Part shown: in pieces, positions 6,003-7,101 of the stretch
Numbering within the stretch: position 1 is the stretch's first letter
Layout of the letters: the number at the start of each line of letters is the position of its first letter
Assembly: GCA_002292805.1 (NCBI GenBank)
Contig: DBCA01000061.1
Location: forward strand, 1,358-8,458
Direction: 5' to 3'
From: Caryophanales bacterium UBA970
GTDB lineage: Bacteria > Bacillota_I > Bacilli_A > RFN20 > CAG-826
DNA: 7,101 nucleotides
Program-made: the position numbers and the translations under genes
The notes under the pieces: model-generated
The model's database searches: none
Seen by the model: the letters and a program-made list of their open reading frames with translations, nothing else
What the model was told of the DNA's origin: nothing

Positions 6003-7101
6003 AATCATTACTTCAAACCATCCAATCCACCAACATCACCTCCCCCCTTCTTGATAAAAAGGGGCTTTTTCATTTAGATGACACGATTGGGATCGCTCTT
6101 GTGGTGGCCGCTGCCTATCAACAACAACCCCAAAGCATTCATGTGGTTACCTCTAATTTATATAACGCACAAAAGGTGTACGATTTATTAACAAGTCTGA
6201 TTGGTGAAACCCATTGTTTGTTTTATCCAGTGGATGAACTTTTAAGAGCAAACACGATTGCCAACAATAAAGAAATGCTCGCTCAACGATTGTTTGTCAT
6301 GAGTCAATTGTTAACCAAGAAACCATTGATCACCGTCACCCATACGGCAGGTATTCTTAAGTACTTACCCAACCCCGCTTATGTAGAAAGTCTAAAATTA
6401 TCCTTCAAACTTGGTGAATCCAAAACCATTCAACACATTAAAAAACTATTGATTGCATCGGGTTATCAACGGGTCAACAAAGTCGATGCCTCGCTTCAAT
6501 TCGCGGTTCGAGGAGATATATTAGACATCGCCAGTGTCAATTTACCTCACCCCGTTCGTATTGAATTCTTTGGTGAAGAAATTGAAAGCATTCGCTACTT
6601 TGATATTGCCACCCAGACGTCGTTTGAAAGCATTCACCAGGTTGATATCTTACCTGCCAGTGATATTTTATTTACTCCTGAAGAACGCGGAGCATTAGAA
6701 CACAAAGTATTAACGCAACTTGCGAATGATCTCAAGATTGTCGGACCGGATAAATTTAACAATCTAGAAACGATCACAATGGCAGACTTACAAGCCATTC
6801 AACAACATCAAACCAACAATCACCACTATCGATACTTAGCGTTTGCCCAAGCCCATCACTATTCCATTTTGGATTATCAACCCAATGCTGTGACCTTAAT
6901 TGCCAACCAATCACAAGTCGAAAGCACCGCCAAGTTATTGCTCGAAGAGGGTTGGTCTTATTTCCAAGAGTTGTCCGCGGAAGGTCGGCAACTAACCCAC
7001 TTACAAATGTATCGACCACTCGACCGCGTCCTTTCTACAATTGCTCCTGTGTTGTACAACCAAGAATTTGTCACCCAACAAGGAAAGCATTTAACCATCC
7101 G
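5999..7101 (+). CDS. mfd: Transcription-repair coupling factor Mfd, N-terminal part (truncated by window end)
   Basis: An uninterrupted frame encodes 367 full codons. Mfd releases RNA polymerase stalled at DNA damage and recruits UvrA. The N-terminal UvrB-like module is clear: SNLYNAQKVYDLL (52-64), CLFYPVDEL (73-81), then AVRGDILDI (169-177) and PVRIEFFGEEIESIRYFD (185-202). As usual for Mfd domain 1 no intact Walker A is present. The UvrA-contacting region, inferred by family, lies between (about 115-165). The RNA polymerase-binding domain and translocase motor lie beyond the window. Start: an in-frame TAG at 5990-5992 bars extension upstream, the first ATG is codon 93, and the first GTG is codon 35 inside the conserved domain. 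CTG 5999, overlapping the pth TGA and 8 nt after GAGGT, keeps LKSLL at the N-terminus, comparable to FKSII in B. subtilis Mfd. Gene identity is secure; the CTG start is inferred. A terminator-like hairpin sits in codons 16-24. Confidence 0.92.
   Translation, partial: MKSLLQTIQSTNITSPLLDKKGLFHLDDTIGIALVVAAAYQQQPQSIHVVTSNLYNAQKVYDLLTSLIGETHCLFYPVDELLRANTIANNKEMLAQRLFVMSQLLTKKPLITVTHTAGILKYLPNPAYVESLKLSFKLGESKTIQHIKKLLIASGYQRVNKVDASLQFAVRGDILDIASVNLPHPVRIEFFGEEIESIRYFDIATQTSFESIHQVDILPASDILFTPEERGALEHKVLTQLANDLKIVGPDKFNNLETITMADLQAIQQHQTNNHHYRYLAFAQAHHYSILDYQPNAVTLIANQSQVESTAKLLLEEGWSYFQELSAEGRQLTHLQMYRPLDRVLSTIAPVLYNQEFVTQQGKHLTI
6044..6070 (+). terminator. Terminator-like hairpin and T-tract inside the start of mfd
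   Basis: The arm 6044-6052 (CCCCTTCTT) pairs with 6056-6064 (AAAAAGGGG) with one C-A mismatch and a 3-nt loop, giving 8 pairs including four G-C at the base. One base later comes TTTTT (6066-6070). It begins 42 nt after the pth stop, a usual place for an intrinsic terminator, yet it is entirely coding for mfd residues SPLLDKKGLF. It may attenuate mfd whenever ribosomes fail to start at the CTG. It could also be chance from Lys/Pro/Phe codons. Confidence 0.45.

Noticed and set aside
6000..6077. TGA at the end of pth read as Trp (Mycoplasma code), extending Pth by about 25 residues
   Set aside because: The protein already has full family length, the extension is low-complexity and Pro-rich, and all Trp codons I checked are TGG.
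6774..7019. Minus-strand open frame of 81 codons within mfd
   Set aside because: It lies antisense to a well-conserved Mfd frame, has no recognisable family and no good ribosome binding site, so it is a shadow.
1..7101. Search for CRISPR arrays, tRNA/rRNA genes, insertion-sequence ends, toxin-antitoxin or phage genes
   Set aside because: Nothing seen; nearly all of the window is accounted for by housekeeping and transport genes, and no gap exceeds 60 nt.

Overview
The window looks like chromosomal DNA from a low-to-moderate GC member of the Bacillota/Mycoplasmatota. Evidence for this is the A/T-rich intergenic DNA, the AGGAGG-type ribosome binding sites, the pth-mfd gene order, and a paired heterodimeric ABC exporter of the YfiB/YfiC, LmrCD and TM287/288 type. 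The genetic code appears standard: Trp is TGG and pth ends at a TGA exactly where the family normally ends. A wall-less or Acholeplasma/Izemoplasma-like lineage is possible but cannot be shown from this DNA.

Layout. Positions 1-126 (+) hold the last 41 codons of a gene that resembles the C-terminus of an alkaline-phosphatase-superfamily phosphodiesterase. It collides tail to tail, with a 4-nt overlap, with a four-gene leftward block covering 5381 to 123. In transcription order that block is a DUF368/PopT polyprenyl-phosphate transporter, an RsuA-type 16S rRNA pseudouridine synthase (14-nt overlap), then two ABC half-transporters joined by a TAATG overlap. A 46-nt spacer (5390-5435) separates this block from the rightward genes pth and mfd; mfd runs off the window end.

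How the genes relate. The two ABC proteins should form one heterodimeric exporter with one catalytic and one degenerate ATP site, because Walker B Glu and the H-loop His are replaced in only one of them. PopT recycles lipid carrier across the membrane. RsuA, Pth and Mfd serve ribosome maturation, peptidyl-tRNA recycling and transcription-coupled repair.

No phage, insertion sequence, CRISPR array or RNA gene is visible, and I see no novel multi-gene system. The most interesting points concern expression. The mfd frame seems to begin at a non-canonical CTG overlapping the pth stop (CTGA), with a well-placed GAGGT upstream. A terminator-like hairpin plus T-tract lies inside mfd codons 16-24. The divergent spacer holds two back-to-back extended -10 elements built on one small palindrome, with very short or absent leaders on both sides.
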